From: Osedax frankpressi | Lineage: Eukaryota > Annelida > Polychaeta > Sabellida > Siboglinidae | Length of the DNA stretch: 64,000 nt | Reading direction: 5' to 3' | Assembly: GCA_964035775.1 (NCBI GenBank) | Contig: OZ038318.1 | Span: forward strand, 8,578,332 to 8,642,331 | Shown here: piece by piece, positions 15,100 through 25,730 of the stretch | How the letters are laid out: every line of letters begins with the position of its first letter | How positions within the stretch are numbered: the first letter of the stretch is position 1 | Program-made: the position numbers and the translations under genes | The notes under the pieces: generated by a model | Seen by the model: only the letters and a program-made list of their open reading frames with translations | Told to the model about the DNA's origin: nothing | The model's database searches: none

Positions 15100-15610
15100 T
15101 TTAAAATATCAATTATATCCAAAAGAACTCGAAGCAATTTAAATGTATTCTTGCCAAACATAAATTTGGCATCTTCAGTATTAACTGACTTTGTATTTGG
15201 AGTGGTTTATTTATCTCATTTAAACTGATACTATATTGCTTTAAATATAGATAGCTAATATAATATTATCCTTAAATATATTACATAATCTATCTAGTAG
15301 ATAATCACATTATTCTTCTGTTGCTGCCCATTTCAGAGATACTAGTTTCATTGCTATATAATCTCTATAATTCATAAAATTCTACCAACAATGCAATAAC
15401 TTAATTATCCTGAGATAACTCTGCATCTGCTCCTTAGTTATTTTCACATATTGATCTAATAATCCTTTATTAAAAACTGGAAAACTAATAAATCCAATGA
15501 TACTAATTTATCTTTTAGCGTCAGGAGGATTGTATTCTGACTCTCACTCCACATAAATATCACTACACCTTCTATTGGTGCAAAATTGTTTATAGTGAGT
15601 ATATTTATAT
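15100..15610 (-). pseudogene. Decayed coding stretch of unknown origin
   Basis: Over about 500 bp the minus strand gives overlapping coding-like frames, such as GVVIFMWSESQNTILLTLKD, KITKEQMQSYLRIIKLLHC, YRDYIAMKLVSLKWAATEE and KFMFGKNTFKLLRVLLDII. They are interrupted by several breaks. It may be an old mobile element or a dead host gene. No catalytic motif was recognised. Confidence 0.4.
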
Positions 15611-16051
15611 GGTAAATAACATTATAATAAATTTAGAGATATTATTTCTAATAAATACGCATATTAAACAATGATTTTATTTTATATTAGTATTCACTGA
15701 TTTAAAGTAAATACTAAATTAATATCTTTACGATTTTCAATGTAACTTACAATGTTAATTATGGAAATATGTTTAATTAAATAGATAAATTAAAAAGAAG
15801 ACATTTTCATTAAATTGTAATCATAATATGAATTCTGCTTTCTGAAATTGATTATTTTGCTCAGGTGGTATCTTATAATGAAATTAATATCGTATTAACC
15901 ATTATTGATAATTATTTAAATATAGTTATTCAATAGTGTATATAATATATCAATAATTCTGACCAGTGGGGGTATTAATTTAAATGATATAGTAATAACT
16001 GGTAATAAATCAACTACTATTATATAGAGAGTTGTATACATCTGTAGATAT

Positions 16052-16156
16052 TTATATATTATAATATTTAGTGATAAAATCATAAATTGGAAATAGTTTA
16101 CATTTGATATCATCGAAACATATTTTGCAGATGATTCCCTCGCATTTGGAGGACAT
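16052..16156 (-). CDS. Small Cys-rich ORF, possible first exon
   Basis: The ATG at 16156 opens MSSKCEGIICKICFDDIK, with a possible donor (T/GTAAAC) after residue 18; unspliced it continues to a stop at 16052. The C-x4-C-x2-C spacing suggests a metal-binding start. About 170-250 bp upstream on the same strand another open piece reads CDAGSIVCDVCKNKKTYVLTC. The next exon was not found in a matching phase. I regard this as a weak call. Confidence 0.25.
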   Translation of the reverse strand: MSSKCEGIICKICFDDIKCKLFPIYDFITKYYNI

Positions 16157-16276
16157 TTGCAGATAAATGAACCTATAGGTTCATATATATAGAAATATAC
16201 TTTAATATATAGAGTTTACACAAGTTCCGCCGTTTTCACATATATGTTATATAGATATATAGCTATAGCTGAGGTC

Positions 16277-16284
16277 TGACGTCA
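16277..16284. promoter_or_regulatory. Perfect CRE-type palindrome TGACGTCA
   Basis: TGACGTCA is the full CREB/ATF site. It sits in a small GC-richer island (16.26-16.45 kb), about 120 bp upstream of the minus-strand Cys-rich ORF. A TATAAAG lies at 16417 on the plus strand. The site is exact, but its use as a promoter element is inference. Confidence 0.4.
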
Positions 16285-16655
16285 CATTCATTAAAATCTG
16301 TAATATATTGTATGAGTTTGCCTCTTAATATAGTGTCACTTAAGGCGAACACGTTAATACGTATGTTTTCTTATTCTTGCAAACGTCACACACTATCGAC
16401 CCAGCGTCGCAATGTCTATAAAGGGCATATCACCTGCCACACATTTTAAATGTATTCCTTAAATAAACTTATACTTTTATGAAACACGAATGACAAATAA
16501 AATAGCATGATAAATAAATACAGTTATATACACATAATATGATTATAATCGCCGTTGTTATTACTAGGTTTATCTTAAATAACGGTACTTATTTCAAAAG
16601 TAGTATTATCCTAATTATTTTTCACTGTCTTCTGTAATCCAAATACTATGTATAC

Positions 16656-16689
16656 ATAATTATGATACTCTATAGAGTATCATAATTAT
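16656..16689. repeat. 34-bp perfect palindrome
   Basis: Two 17-base arms meeting at CTCTA/TAGAG with no loop and no mismatch. It is a fold-back in unique AT-rich DNA. Confidence 0.93.
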
Positions 16690-16759
16690 AGTTAAAGCAA
16701 TATACTGGAAATTCATTGTATATGTTATTGTTTCAGTATATATATATATATATATATTA

Positions 16760-16969
16760 TTAAATAGTATAATTAACAAACTATATTAATATATTAATAA
16801 TATATGTTTAGTTAAATATATTTTCCTTTTGTGAATTGCTTATATTACATTAATTATTAACTATAGTATTAAATAGTATAATTAACAAACTATATTAATA
16901 ATATATGTTTAGTTAAATATATTTTCCTTTTGTGAATTGCTTATATAACATTCACTATTAACTATAGTA
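16760..16969. repeat. Two-copy tandem duplication, about 105 bp
   Basis: Copy 1 (16760-16868) and copy 2 (16869-16969) share TTAAATAGTATAATTAAC through ATATTTTCCTTTTGTGAATT and end in ACTATAGTA. Copy 2 lacks about eight bases of an AT run and has a few substitutions near its end. It is a recent local duplication without any coding content. Confidence 0.93.
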
Positions 16970-17178
16970 TTACAGTATATTTGTAAACATATTTAGAATA
17001 CGTTTTAGTTCTTTGAGGAGTCTAAACATATGTTTATTTTTACTTTATGTTATGTAACAAATACCTTTCTTTATATCAATATTTAGTTTATCGAATTAAA
17101 ACGGGATATTTGATCATTTCTACTTATTATAATAAGTATACATGCAGTATTTGTATTTGTGTTTAATCAAATATGAAA

Positions 17179-17228
<50 letters not shown>

Positions 17229-18539
17229 AGAACAATAATTATAATAAATTAACTATACATTTAAGCATTAAATAAACTAGGTTTTTAGTATAATATGTTT
17301 ATATGTTTATATTATAATTTAAACTCTATATACTCAACACAACTACACAACTGCTTACATTAAGAATATAATTAATATTTAATTTGAACAATGTTTATAA
17401 TATAAGATTTATAAATAGCACATTATTAAGTTATTAGTTATACAAGCGATACACACTAGTAAGATATATTAGATATATCATATATGTATTATTAAAATAA
17501 AAAGAAATATTTTTTAAAATTATATAGTTAATTATAAATTACAATGTCTCTGTAAACTCTTTACTTCCCGCGGATTTTTCAAAAGTATGCGTTATTTTCC
17601 CCAGTGATTTTTGTATTTATTAGAAATGTATACTATACTCACATAACATACTTTTACATTATCAAATAATAATAATAGATAATTATAAGTTATCATATTT
17701 TTAAAGAGAATTTACTTATATTTTTAATGAAATTCATATTTATGATGTGTAGTTAATTATTAATTAAATATTATTGATTAAATAAAAAATAATATATATA
17801 TATTTTATACTGAATAACATAACTAATGTATATAATATTAATAAATTAACTATTTATACTTTTTTTAATACAATTATATAATACAATAGTCTAAATTTTA
17901 TATGTTGATTTATTTAAAAATAATTGTTATTAAAAAAGTTACAATAATTTATATTTTGGAAATTATCAATATTATTTTTAAATTATTAGAATAATTAATA
18001 CTATTAAAATAACTATTTACCAATATAAATATGCTATTATTAATGTTACAACTTGGGTTACACTTGAATAAGATATATTAATTAATATTATACAATTGTC
18101 ATTATAATAATTATTTTAATTAATCAAATATATTTTATTAATTTTAAAAAATATTTTTTAAAAATTTTATTATAAAAAATTTACAATAATAATCTGTTGA
18201 TTTGTTAAATATTGTATGCTAGTAGTAATACTAAAACTGAGTAATAGTAATACATGAATAATATATATTAATGAATATTATAATAATTATTTTAATTAAT
18301 TAAATATATTTTATAGAATATTTTTAAAAAAATGTTATATTAAATTTAAAATAATTATCTATATATTTGTAAAATATTTTATTCTGATTTAATATATGCA
18401 AGTGAAATATAAAATATTTACAATATATCATGATACAATTTAAAACAATTAAAATAAACAACTGGTTGACAATCGAAACAATTATTGAAACAATGATCTC
18501 TTCCTCAACATTAAAGAGAGTGAACTAATTATCATTAGT
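16970..18539. other. AT-rich stretch, no gene seen
   Basis: Very AT-rich, with an (AT)n tract at about 17178-17224. A GC-richer point near 17565 gives two competing short minus-strand frames (one reading ITHTFEKSAGSKEFTETL before a stop), but with no acceptor. Confidence 0.55.
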
Positions 18540-19323
18540 ATGACTAACTAAAATGAATCTCTCCCATCCATTTACATTAATAATACTATAATACTACCAA
18601 ATAACTCGTCATAAAAAATAGGCTTACATTTTAACAATGAACTAAATTTCGACAAACGTATCAATTGTATAAACTACAACAACCCAACTATTTAATCTTA
18701 GTCAACTACGACAATACATAAATATCGCTACTGCTACTTTACAAACTCATTCATTAATAATCTCACGACTCCAATACTGTAACTCACAGTAAATAAAAAT
18801 AAAACTTTTTGATAGAACTATTAATAGATCCATACGACTAATTTACCGATTTAACCGAAATGACTACTCAACTCGCATTGAATGAACTACGACTACGACT
18901 GAATTGGATGGCGACTACTGACTCTTAAAATACCTAATAAATCTCTTAAATACGAACAACCACGTGCACTTTGATAATCACTTAAACATTAAATCCAATA
19001 ACATACGACTACGAACATCTGACCTCACCATATATGGTGAGGTACTCAAGTATACTTATTCTATAAATTACTAACTCTGTATACGGTAAAAAAAAAGATT
19101 GACCTAAATAACTTCTTATAAATAGAAATGACTTCTTGAAAAATTAGTATCTTCTACCATACCAACAAACAGTTTCAAGTGAAAGCTAAAAAGCGTCCTG
19201 CTTACTTGAAACTAATTAATACGATTCTTATTATTATCTTTTTTATCTTCACACAATATCGAAAATGTTATATTATTTTAATTGTTGTATTTCTAAATAA
19301 ATACTTACATACACATACACACG

Positions 19324-19330
<7 letters not shown>
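18540..19330 (+). mobile_element. Decayed CR1/L2-like LINE 3-prime copy
   Basis: Same family as the copy at 5.2 kb but more decayed. Alignable blocks in the same order include an AACTCGTCATAAAAAATAGG block matching the TKYLGIKF region, an SRLQYCN-like block, LRLNWMAT, and FKVKAKKRPAYL corresponding to FKRKLKSFLL. Frames are broken many times. The 3-prime end reads AATACTTACATACACATACA and then (AT)n, parallel to the AC/AT tail of the other copy. Confidence 0.75.

Positions 19331-19382
<52 letters not shown>
19328..19382. repeat. AT microsatellite at LINE tail
   Basis: Pure (AT)n immediately after the LINE 3-prime end. Its right end abuts the serine-protease-like frame. Confidence 0.93.
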
Positions 19383-19384
<2 letters not shown>

Positions 19385-19576
19385 ATAATAAATATACCAG
19401 GGAGATCATGTCTGACTGTTGTAAGCTTAAGAGAAAATACGTATTCAAGTATTTGTAACGGCGCTATTTTAGTGCGTCAATCGACGCGGTGTGCGTGTCA
19501 TTGTCCTATTCCACATCTGACGTATCGCTTATACATAACAATACAATATTTATACACAATTGTGTATAAATATTAA
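19382..19576 (+). pseudogene. S1 serine-protease-like fragment around His57
   Basis: An open frame from 19382 to TAA at 19574 reads CLTVVSLRENTYSSICNGAI, then LVRQSTRCACHC. Compared with chymotrypsin numbering, the spacing is exact: VSL to the first cysteine is 11 residues (Cys42), and from there to HC is 15 residues (His57, Cys58). An upstream IPGR resembles the VPGS segment before PWQVSL. The usual W-V-L-T-A-A before His57 is not kept (S-T-R-C-A-C), so the piece is diverged or dead. No Asp102 or Ser195 exon was found nearby, and its left side is an AT microsatellite. I judge it a relic or an isolated divergent exon. Confidence 0.38.
19545..19574. repeat. 30-bp perfect palindrome
   Basis: Two 15-base arms, AATATTTATACACAA and its exact reverse complement, with no loop. 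It lies at the end of the protease-like frame. Confidence 0.93.
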
Positions 19577-19779
19577 TTGTACATTAATGTATACGTACTT
19601 TATATCCAAGTATTCTTGATTTATTTATTATCTGCCAGCCGATTCAATATTATATAAAATAACAATGTGTATATTGTATCATGAGACATACGAATATATC
19701 GCTATATAAATATAGGGTTGTAGTGCTCGGCTAAGCAATATATTGTTATCGTATTGTTTATCATTTATATTGTTTGTGA

Positions 19780-20240
19780 AGATAACAGGAGGAAGCGGAA
19801 ATTGAGTAGAACCAAGAATTATATGAAATGAGGAATATCGAGCTGCAATCACTCGGAGTTAAGACAAAACGGCGATGGATTATGAAACTATAATTAAACC
19901 AGTTCACTGAAGTCGTATTCGATTAAAAGAAATAAAGGAGTAATGCTAATATATCGAGGTTTGTAAAATCGATACTCAAATATAATATACCATTAGAAGA
20001 ATATGCATGAAACTAGGTAAAAGGTCAACTGGTATAGATTTAATTAATTATAATTATAAAAATTAGCTAAGATATTGAAAGAAAAATTAAATAGTTTAGA
20101 TAAATGAAATAAATGAATTCTGGTATTGCAAGCGACTGTTGAATAATAACAATTCCAGAAAGAGAACAATAGATTAGAAATTTCTAGGGGGAAAATAAAA
20201 GTTAAGTAAAAATTTGCTGTCCTATTAGATTTAAGATAAA
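19780..20240 (+). other. Coding-like relic, unassigned
   Basis: GC-richer patches translate into charged, coiled-coil-like pieces such as NQELYEMRNIELQSLGVKTK and FQKENNRLE, separated by breaks. It is probably an old element or a dead gene. No family motif is visible. Confidence 0.3.
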
Positions 20241-20335
20241 TATTAAGAGGAGGTGATTTGATTTCATACCATTTTATTTATAACTTCGATATTTAAACTA
20301 CTCATTAACTCATTAACGTTGATCCATAATGCCAA

Positions 20336-21017
20336 TTATGGGTATGCATTGGCGGACATATTTTTCTTTACCAATCGACCAGCTTTTATGGCTTGTAAGT
20401 CATTCTCTGATACACCTATAGACCATTCTTTCTTTATAGGTAGAAACATGCTCTTGAATATGTAGCCTTGATCGTCATTATGGGAATTCCTGTAAACATG
20501 AATGTATATTTAAGAATCTATGAATTACAAGCCAACTATTATAATGTTCATAGAAATATTTATTCTACATATTATTTATTTGAATACGTCGTATATAAAT
20601 TCTATAATTAACATTGGTGATTATAAAGATACAATAAATCAATATGTAAATTTATATATTTTATATAAATTTCACTTTTAGGCTGTATTCAAAAAAATTC
20701 ATAAAATAGTATTCAAAAAAATTTAATTAAAATAATAATAATAGTAATAATAGTAATAATTGTAATAATTGTAATAATAGTAATAATAGTAATAATATTA
20801 ATAAGGTAATAATAGTAATAATATTAAAAATAGTAATACTAGTAATAATATAAAACTATAATTAATATAATATCATTGAGCATAACATATATCAACTATT
20901 GTTATATATACAATATATATACTGACTTTCTTGAAATACTTATAATTGCATAAATCATCGAAAATCCAATAGACATCATGAATACTGAAACAAAAAAACA
21001 ATTAATATTATTTTATG

Positions 21018-21051
<34 letters not shown>

Positions 21052-21614
21052 ACATATGTGTTTTTATAAATATCAATAGCATATTTCAGTATAAAGATTA
21101 ATATAAATTCGGAAATCAATAAATTATATGGGTATCATTCAATTATTCAATACCATTATGTTTATGCATACAATTGAAATTAATACATCAATGTTTATAA
21201 ATGTAAATATACAAATAAAAATGAGAAAATATACAAATAAAATCCATGTATTTATATGGGTATTGAACTGGGTGGGTAATTGTTATTTTTAGAGGTAATT
21301 TTACAATTATATTATGACAATTAGAATATAATAATATATATAATTAGTTAATATCGTTTATTACATACCAAAATATAAATCAGATGAATATAAGTTTTTA
21401 ATTATTAACTAAATTAAAAGAGCAACGAATGAACTATTACTTATTAATGTTATGTAATCGATCCTATATATATCAATCTAATATTATTTGATCTAATATT
21501 ACTTTATCTATTATTACTTTATTTATTATTACTTTATCTATTATTACTTTATCTATTATTACTTCACCAATATCCTCCTCCTCATCCATCACTAATATCA
21601 CTGATGGAATAGAC
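20336..21614 (-). CDS. Small single-pass membrane protein, 3 exons
   Basis: Exon A (21568-21614) follows GGTTTTTTCAG. Its ATG at 21589 gives MDEEEDI plus one base, then the donor GTGAAG. Exon B (20927-20984) follows TTTGTTTCAG and reads FMMSIGFSMIYAIISISR plus two bases, then the donor GTCAGT. Exon C (20336-20489) follows ATGTTTACAG, finishes a Lys codon, and reads NSHNDDQGYIFKSMFLPIKK, EWSIGVSENDLQAIKAGRLV, KKNMSANAYP, stop. All three phases agree, giving 77 residues. AATAAA lies about 60 bases past the stop. The layout is a short acidic N-terminus, one helix of about 18 residues and a 50-residue hydrophilic tail. I do not recognise the family. Translation might instead begin at the Met-Met in exon B. 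Confidence 0.72.
21474..21566. repeat. Small 15-bp repeat block
   Basis: About six copies of the TATTACTTTATCTAT unit also found in the large array 1.2 kb away. It ends at the donor of exon A of the small membrane-protein gene, so it lies in that gene's first coding intron. Confidence 0.9.
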
Positions 21615-22176
21615 CTGAAAAAACCAATCACATCATATCTTATCTTTAGAAAACCAGAATGTAAGATGGCAACTTTATTCTAGATCCTTCTCCGCAGCTT
21701 CAACATTATTTTAAAAGTAACTTCCGCCATATTTAAGCAGCAATAGAGATTGCAAACAATTTAAACAACTAGATAGAAAGCATATCTAAATATTACTACC
21801 CGTTTAATATAATATATCTTATTAGTCATGCATCACATTATTATTAATTTCATTAATTTCAAAAGTGTTTAAACAAAATAAATTATAATAATACAAATCT
21901 CGTTTTATAAAACTATATATAGTTAGTTGTAGTTATTATTTACTAAACGTATTATAATCATTCTAAAATTGTGTTGTATGAATAAGGATTATTTTAATAT
22001 TATGAATTATAATAAATATTATTATTTATTATTTAAGATCATTTTTATATATTTTTATAATATTATTATATTATTATTAATAATTAATTAAGTTTATTTT
22101 TAAGAAACAATGACCCATATAAAAATATATCAATGGTTTACATAACTAGTGATATTTATTTTAGATAATATTTGGA

Positions 22177-22207
<31 letters not shown>

Positions 22208-22276
22208 CGAATCTTCTATTATAAACTAAAATATCTATTAATATGTAAAGTCATTTATTTAATGTATTTATAAATG

Positions 22277-22278
<2 letters not shown>

Positions 22279-22316
<38 letters not shown>

Positions 22317-22383
22317 ATAATAACCAAATATTAAGATAGTGTTATCGCTAAGAGAATATTCTGTGTATTTGATAAATGGATGT

Positions 22384-22435
<52 letters not shown>
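22279..22435. repeat. Two AT microsatellites
   Basis: (AT)n at about 22279-22314 and 22386-22435, separated by about 70 bp of unique sequence. Confidence 0.9.
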
Positions 22436-22439
<4 letters not shown>

Positions 22440-22655
22440 AAACATTATAAATGAATATTATAAATATAATGCAGTACACTTCTAAAATATAATTGTGTAT
22501 AATAAACATATTTATTCAAATAGTGTTTCTTATTTAAAAAATATGTTTATGCATTTTTTGCATTAAACATACAATTTAAATGTTGTTTTTGTATATCAAG
22601 GTACGTGTTCATGATAAATAAATTTTAATATGTGTTCATCATAAATAAAGTACTG

Positions 22656-22736
22656 CTATACCATAACCTTAGGTACATTATTTAAATGACCTCGGGATTC
22701 CTTAATTTTATTTGCATTCAAGTCGAAATTTGTAAA
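22656..22736 (-). CDS. Candidate exon, product unknown
   Basis: After the acceptor GTATGTTTCACAG (exon start 22736) the minus strand reads FTNFDLNANKIKESRGHLNN then VPK, where the donor AAG/GTTATG can end the exon in phase 0 (22668). Without splicing it adds VMV and stops at 22656. GC is raised relative to its flanks. The partner exons were not found. They may lie beyond the 15-bp array, or this may be an upstream exon of the small membrane-protein locus, although the phase does not fit exon A in the frame used there. Confidence 0.4.
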   Translation of the reverse strand, partial: FTNFDLNANKIKESRGHLNNVPKVMV

Positions 22737-22769
22737 CTGTGAAACATACCAACTAGCGCATTGATGATA

Positions 22770-25078
22770 TTACTTTATCTATTATTAATTTATCTATTAT
22801 TACTTTATCTATTATTACTTTATCTATTATTACTTTATTTAATATTACTTTATTTATTATTACTATATCTATTATTACTTTATCTATTATTACTTTAACT
22901 AATTTTACTTTATCTATTATTACTTTATTTAATATTATTTTATTTATTATTACTTTATCTATTATTACTTTAACTAATTTTACTTTATCTAATATTACTT
23001 TATCTATTATTACTTTATCTATTATTACTTTATCTAATATTACTTTATCTATTATTACTTTATCTATTATTACTTTATCTATTATTACTTTATCTATTAT
23101 TACTTTATCTATTATTACTTTATCTAATATTACTTTATCTATTATTACTTTATCTATTATTACTTTATCTATTATTACTTTATCTATTATTACTTTATCT
23201 ATTATTACTTTATCTATTATTACTTTATCTATTATTACTTTAACTAATTTTACTTTATCTATTATTACTTTATCTATTATTACTTTATCTATTATTACTT
23301 TATCTATTATTACTTTAACTAATTTTACTTTATCTAATATTACTTTATCTAATATTACTTTATCTATTATTACTTTATCTATTATTACTTTATCTATTAT
23401 TACTTTATCTATTATTACTTTATCTATTATTACTTTATCTATTATTACTTTATCTATTATTACTTTATCTATTATTACTTTAACTAATTTTACTTTATCT
23501 AATATTACTTTATCTAATATTACTTTATCTATTATTACTTTATCTATTATTACTTTATCTATTATTACTTTATCTATTATTACTTTATCTAATATTACTT
23601 TATATGTTATTACTTTATCTATTATTACTTTAACTAATTTTACTTTATCTAATATTACTTTATCTATTATTACTTTATGTAATATTACCCAAGAAAGGTA
23701 ATCTTGGATATTACTTTAACTAACATTACTTTATCTATTATTACTTTATCTATTATTACTTTATCTATTATTACTTTATCTATTATTACTTTATCTATTA
23801 TTACTTTATCTATTATTACTTTATCTATTATTACTTTATCTATTATTACTTTATCTATTATTACTTTATCTATTATTACTTTATCTATTATTACTTTATC
23901 TATTATTACTTTATCTATTATTACTTTATCTATTATTACTTTATCTATTATTACTTTATCTATTATTACTTTATCTATTATTACTTTATCTATTATTACT
24001 TTATCTATTATTACTTTATCTATTATTACTTTATCTATTATTACTTTATCTATTATTACTTTATCTATTATTACTTTATCTATTATTACTTTATCTATTA
24101 TTACTTTATCTATTATTACTTTATCTATTATTACTTTATCTATTATTACTTTATCTATTATTATTTTATCTATTATAACTTTATGTAATATTAACTAACA
24201 TTAATTTATTTAATATTACTTTATATATTATTACTTTAACTATTATTTCTTTATCTAATTTTACTTTATCTAATATTAATATATCTAATATTAATTTATC
24301 TATTATTACTTTATGTAATATTACCCAATAAAGGTAATCTTGGATATTACTTTATCTATTATTACTTTATCTATTATTACTTTATCTATTATTACTTTAT
24401 CTATTATTAATTTATCTATTATTACTGTATCTAATATTACTTTATCTATTATTACTTTATCTATTATTACTTTATCTATTATTAATTTATCTATTATTAC
24501 TGTATCTAATATTACTTTATCTATTATTACTTTATCTAATATTAATTTATAAATTATTACTTTATGTAATATTACCCAAGAAAGGTAATCTTGGATATTA
24601 CTTTAACATTATTACTAACATTACCTTATCTATTATTACTTTATCTATTATTACTTTATTTATTATTACTTTATCAAATATTACTGTATCTATTATTACT
24701 TTATCTATTTTTACTTTATGTAATATTAACTAACATTTATTATTACTTGATCTATTATTACTTGATCTATTATTACTTGATCTATTATTACTTTATCTAG
24801 TATTAATTTATCTAATGTTACTTTATCTAATATTACTGTATCTAATATTACTGTATCTATTATTACTGTATCTAATATTACTTTATCTAATGTTACTTTA
24901 TATATTATTACTTTATCTATTATTACTTTATTAATTATTATTGTATCTATTATTACTTTATCTATTAATATTTTATATATTATTATTTTATATATTATTA
25001 ATTTATTTATCATTAATGTATCTATTAATTTATCTATTATTACTTTATCTATTATTACTTTACCTGTTATTACTTTAT
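22770..25078. repeat. 15-bp tandem array with spacer islands
   Basis: Over 150 copies of TTTATCTATTATTAC with variants (AATTTTACT, AATATTACT, TTAATTTAT), most uniform at 23720-24160. Because 15 is a multiple of three, the ORFs at 23704-24198 and 24340-24552 (repeating LSIIT) are repeat products. The array is broken by three copies of a conserved spacer. Confidence 0.96.
23680..23715. repeat. Spacer hairpin island in the 15-bp array
   Basis: The spacer ATTACCCAAGAAAGGTAATC then TTGGATATTAC interrupts the array here and again at about 24317-24350 and 24567-24602. CCAAGA and TCTTGG form a six-base stem around AAGGTAA. The second copy has one change in the stem (CCAATA). The three copies show that the array spreads in larger blocks containing the spacer. 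Confidence 0.85.
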
Positions 25079-25730
25079 TCCCTTGCATAGAAATAAATAT
25101 AAGGTATACCAGATACAAAATATCTGATTTATAATATCCAAGGATAATATCATCAATTTTTTAGTATATATTTTCGAGTCGATATTTAGTATATTATTAA
25201 TATTATAATATATATTATATATACAATAAATATATAACTACACAACTATTTATATATATATATATATAAATCAACAAATAGGTAATGACCAGGTTCCAGT
25301 AATAGATTCATTAATATATAACAAACATAACTAATCAAGGCTTGTACATCTCAACATAGTTATGATAATAAAATAAATACATTATAACATTCAGAATTTA
25401 CATTCAAAATCTCTGTTATGAATTGTCCTATCGCCCAGATAAAATTTCATTCATTATCTACAATATTAAATCCACTTTACTTTACTAAATCAACTTTTAA
25501 AGAAATTAAATCATTTCAAATTACCAATAATAAGACAATTACTTACAGATTACCTATGAGCCAATAGTATTCCTGACTATTTAAACACTTTAAATAATTA
25601 TTTTATACCTAAGAAATGCAAATCCGCTATAAATAATTTAATATCTACGAATCAATATCACAATTACTAACAATATCATAAATATTGTAAAAAATACTTG
25701 CAAAATAAATTACAAATCACTTACTCGTGC
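25079..25730. other. Unique AT-rich gap between two arrays
   Basis: No gene is called. A plus-strand frame near 25560-25670 reads SIPDYLNTLNNYFIPKKCKS and is probably a relic. A minus-strand acceptor near 25455 opens only nine codons. Confidence 0.5.

Noticed and set aside
23704-25118. Repeating LSIIT and VIIDK ORFs
   Set aside because: Products of the 15-bp array, which is a multiple of three.
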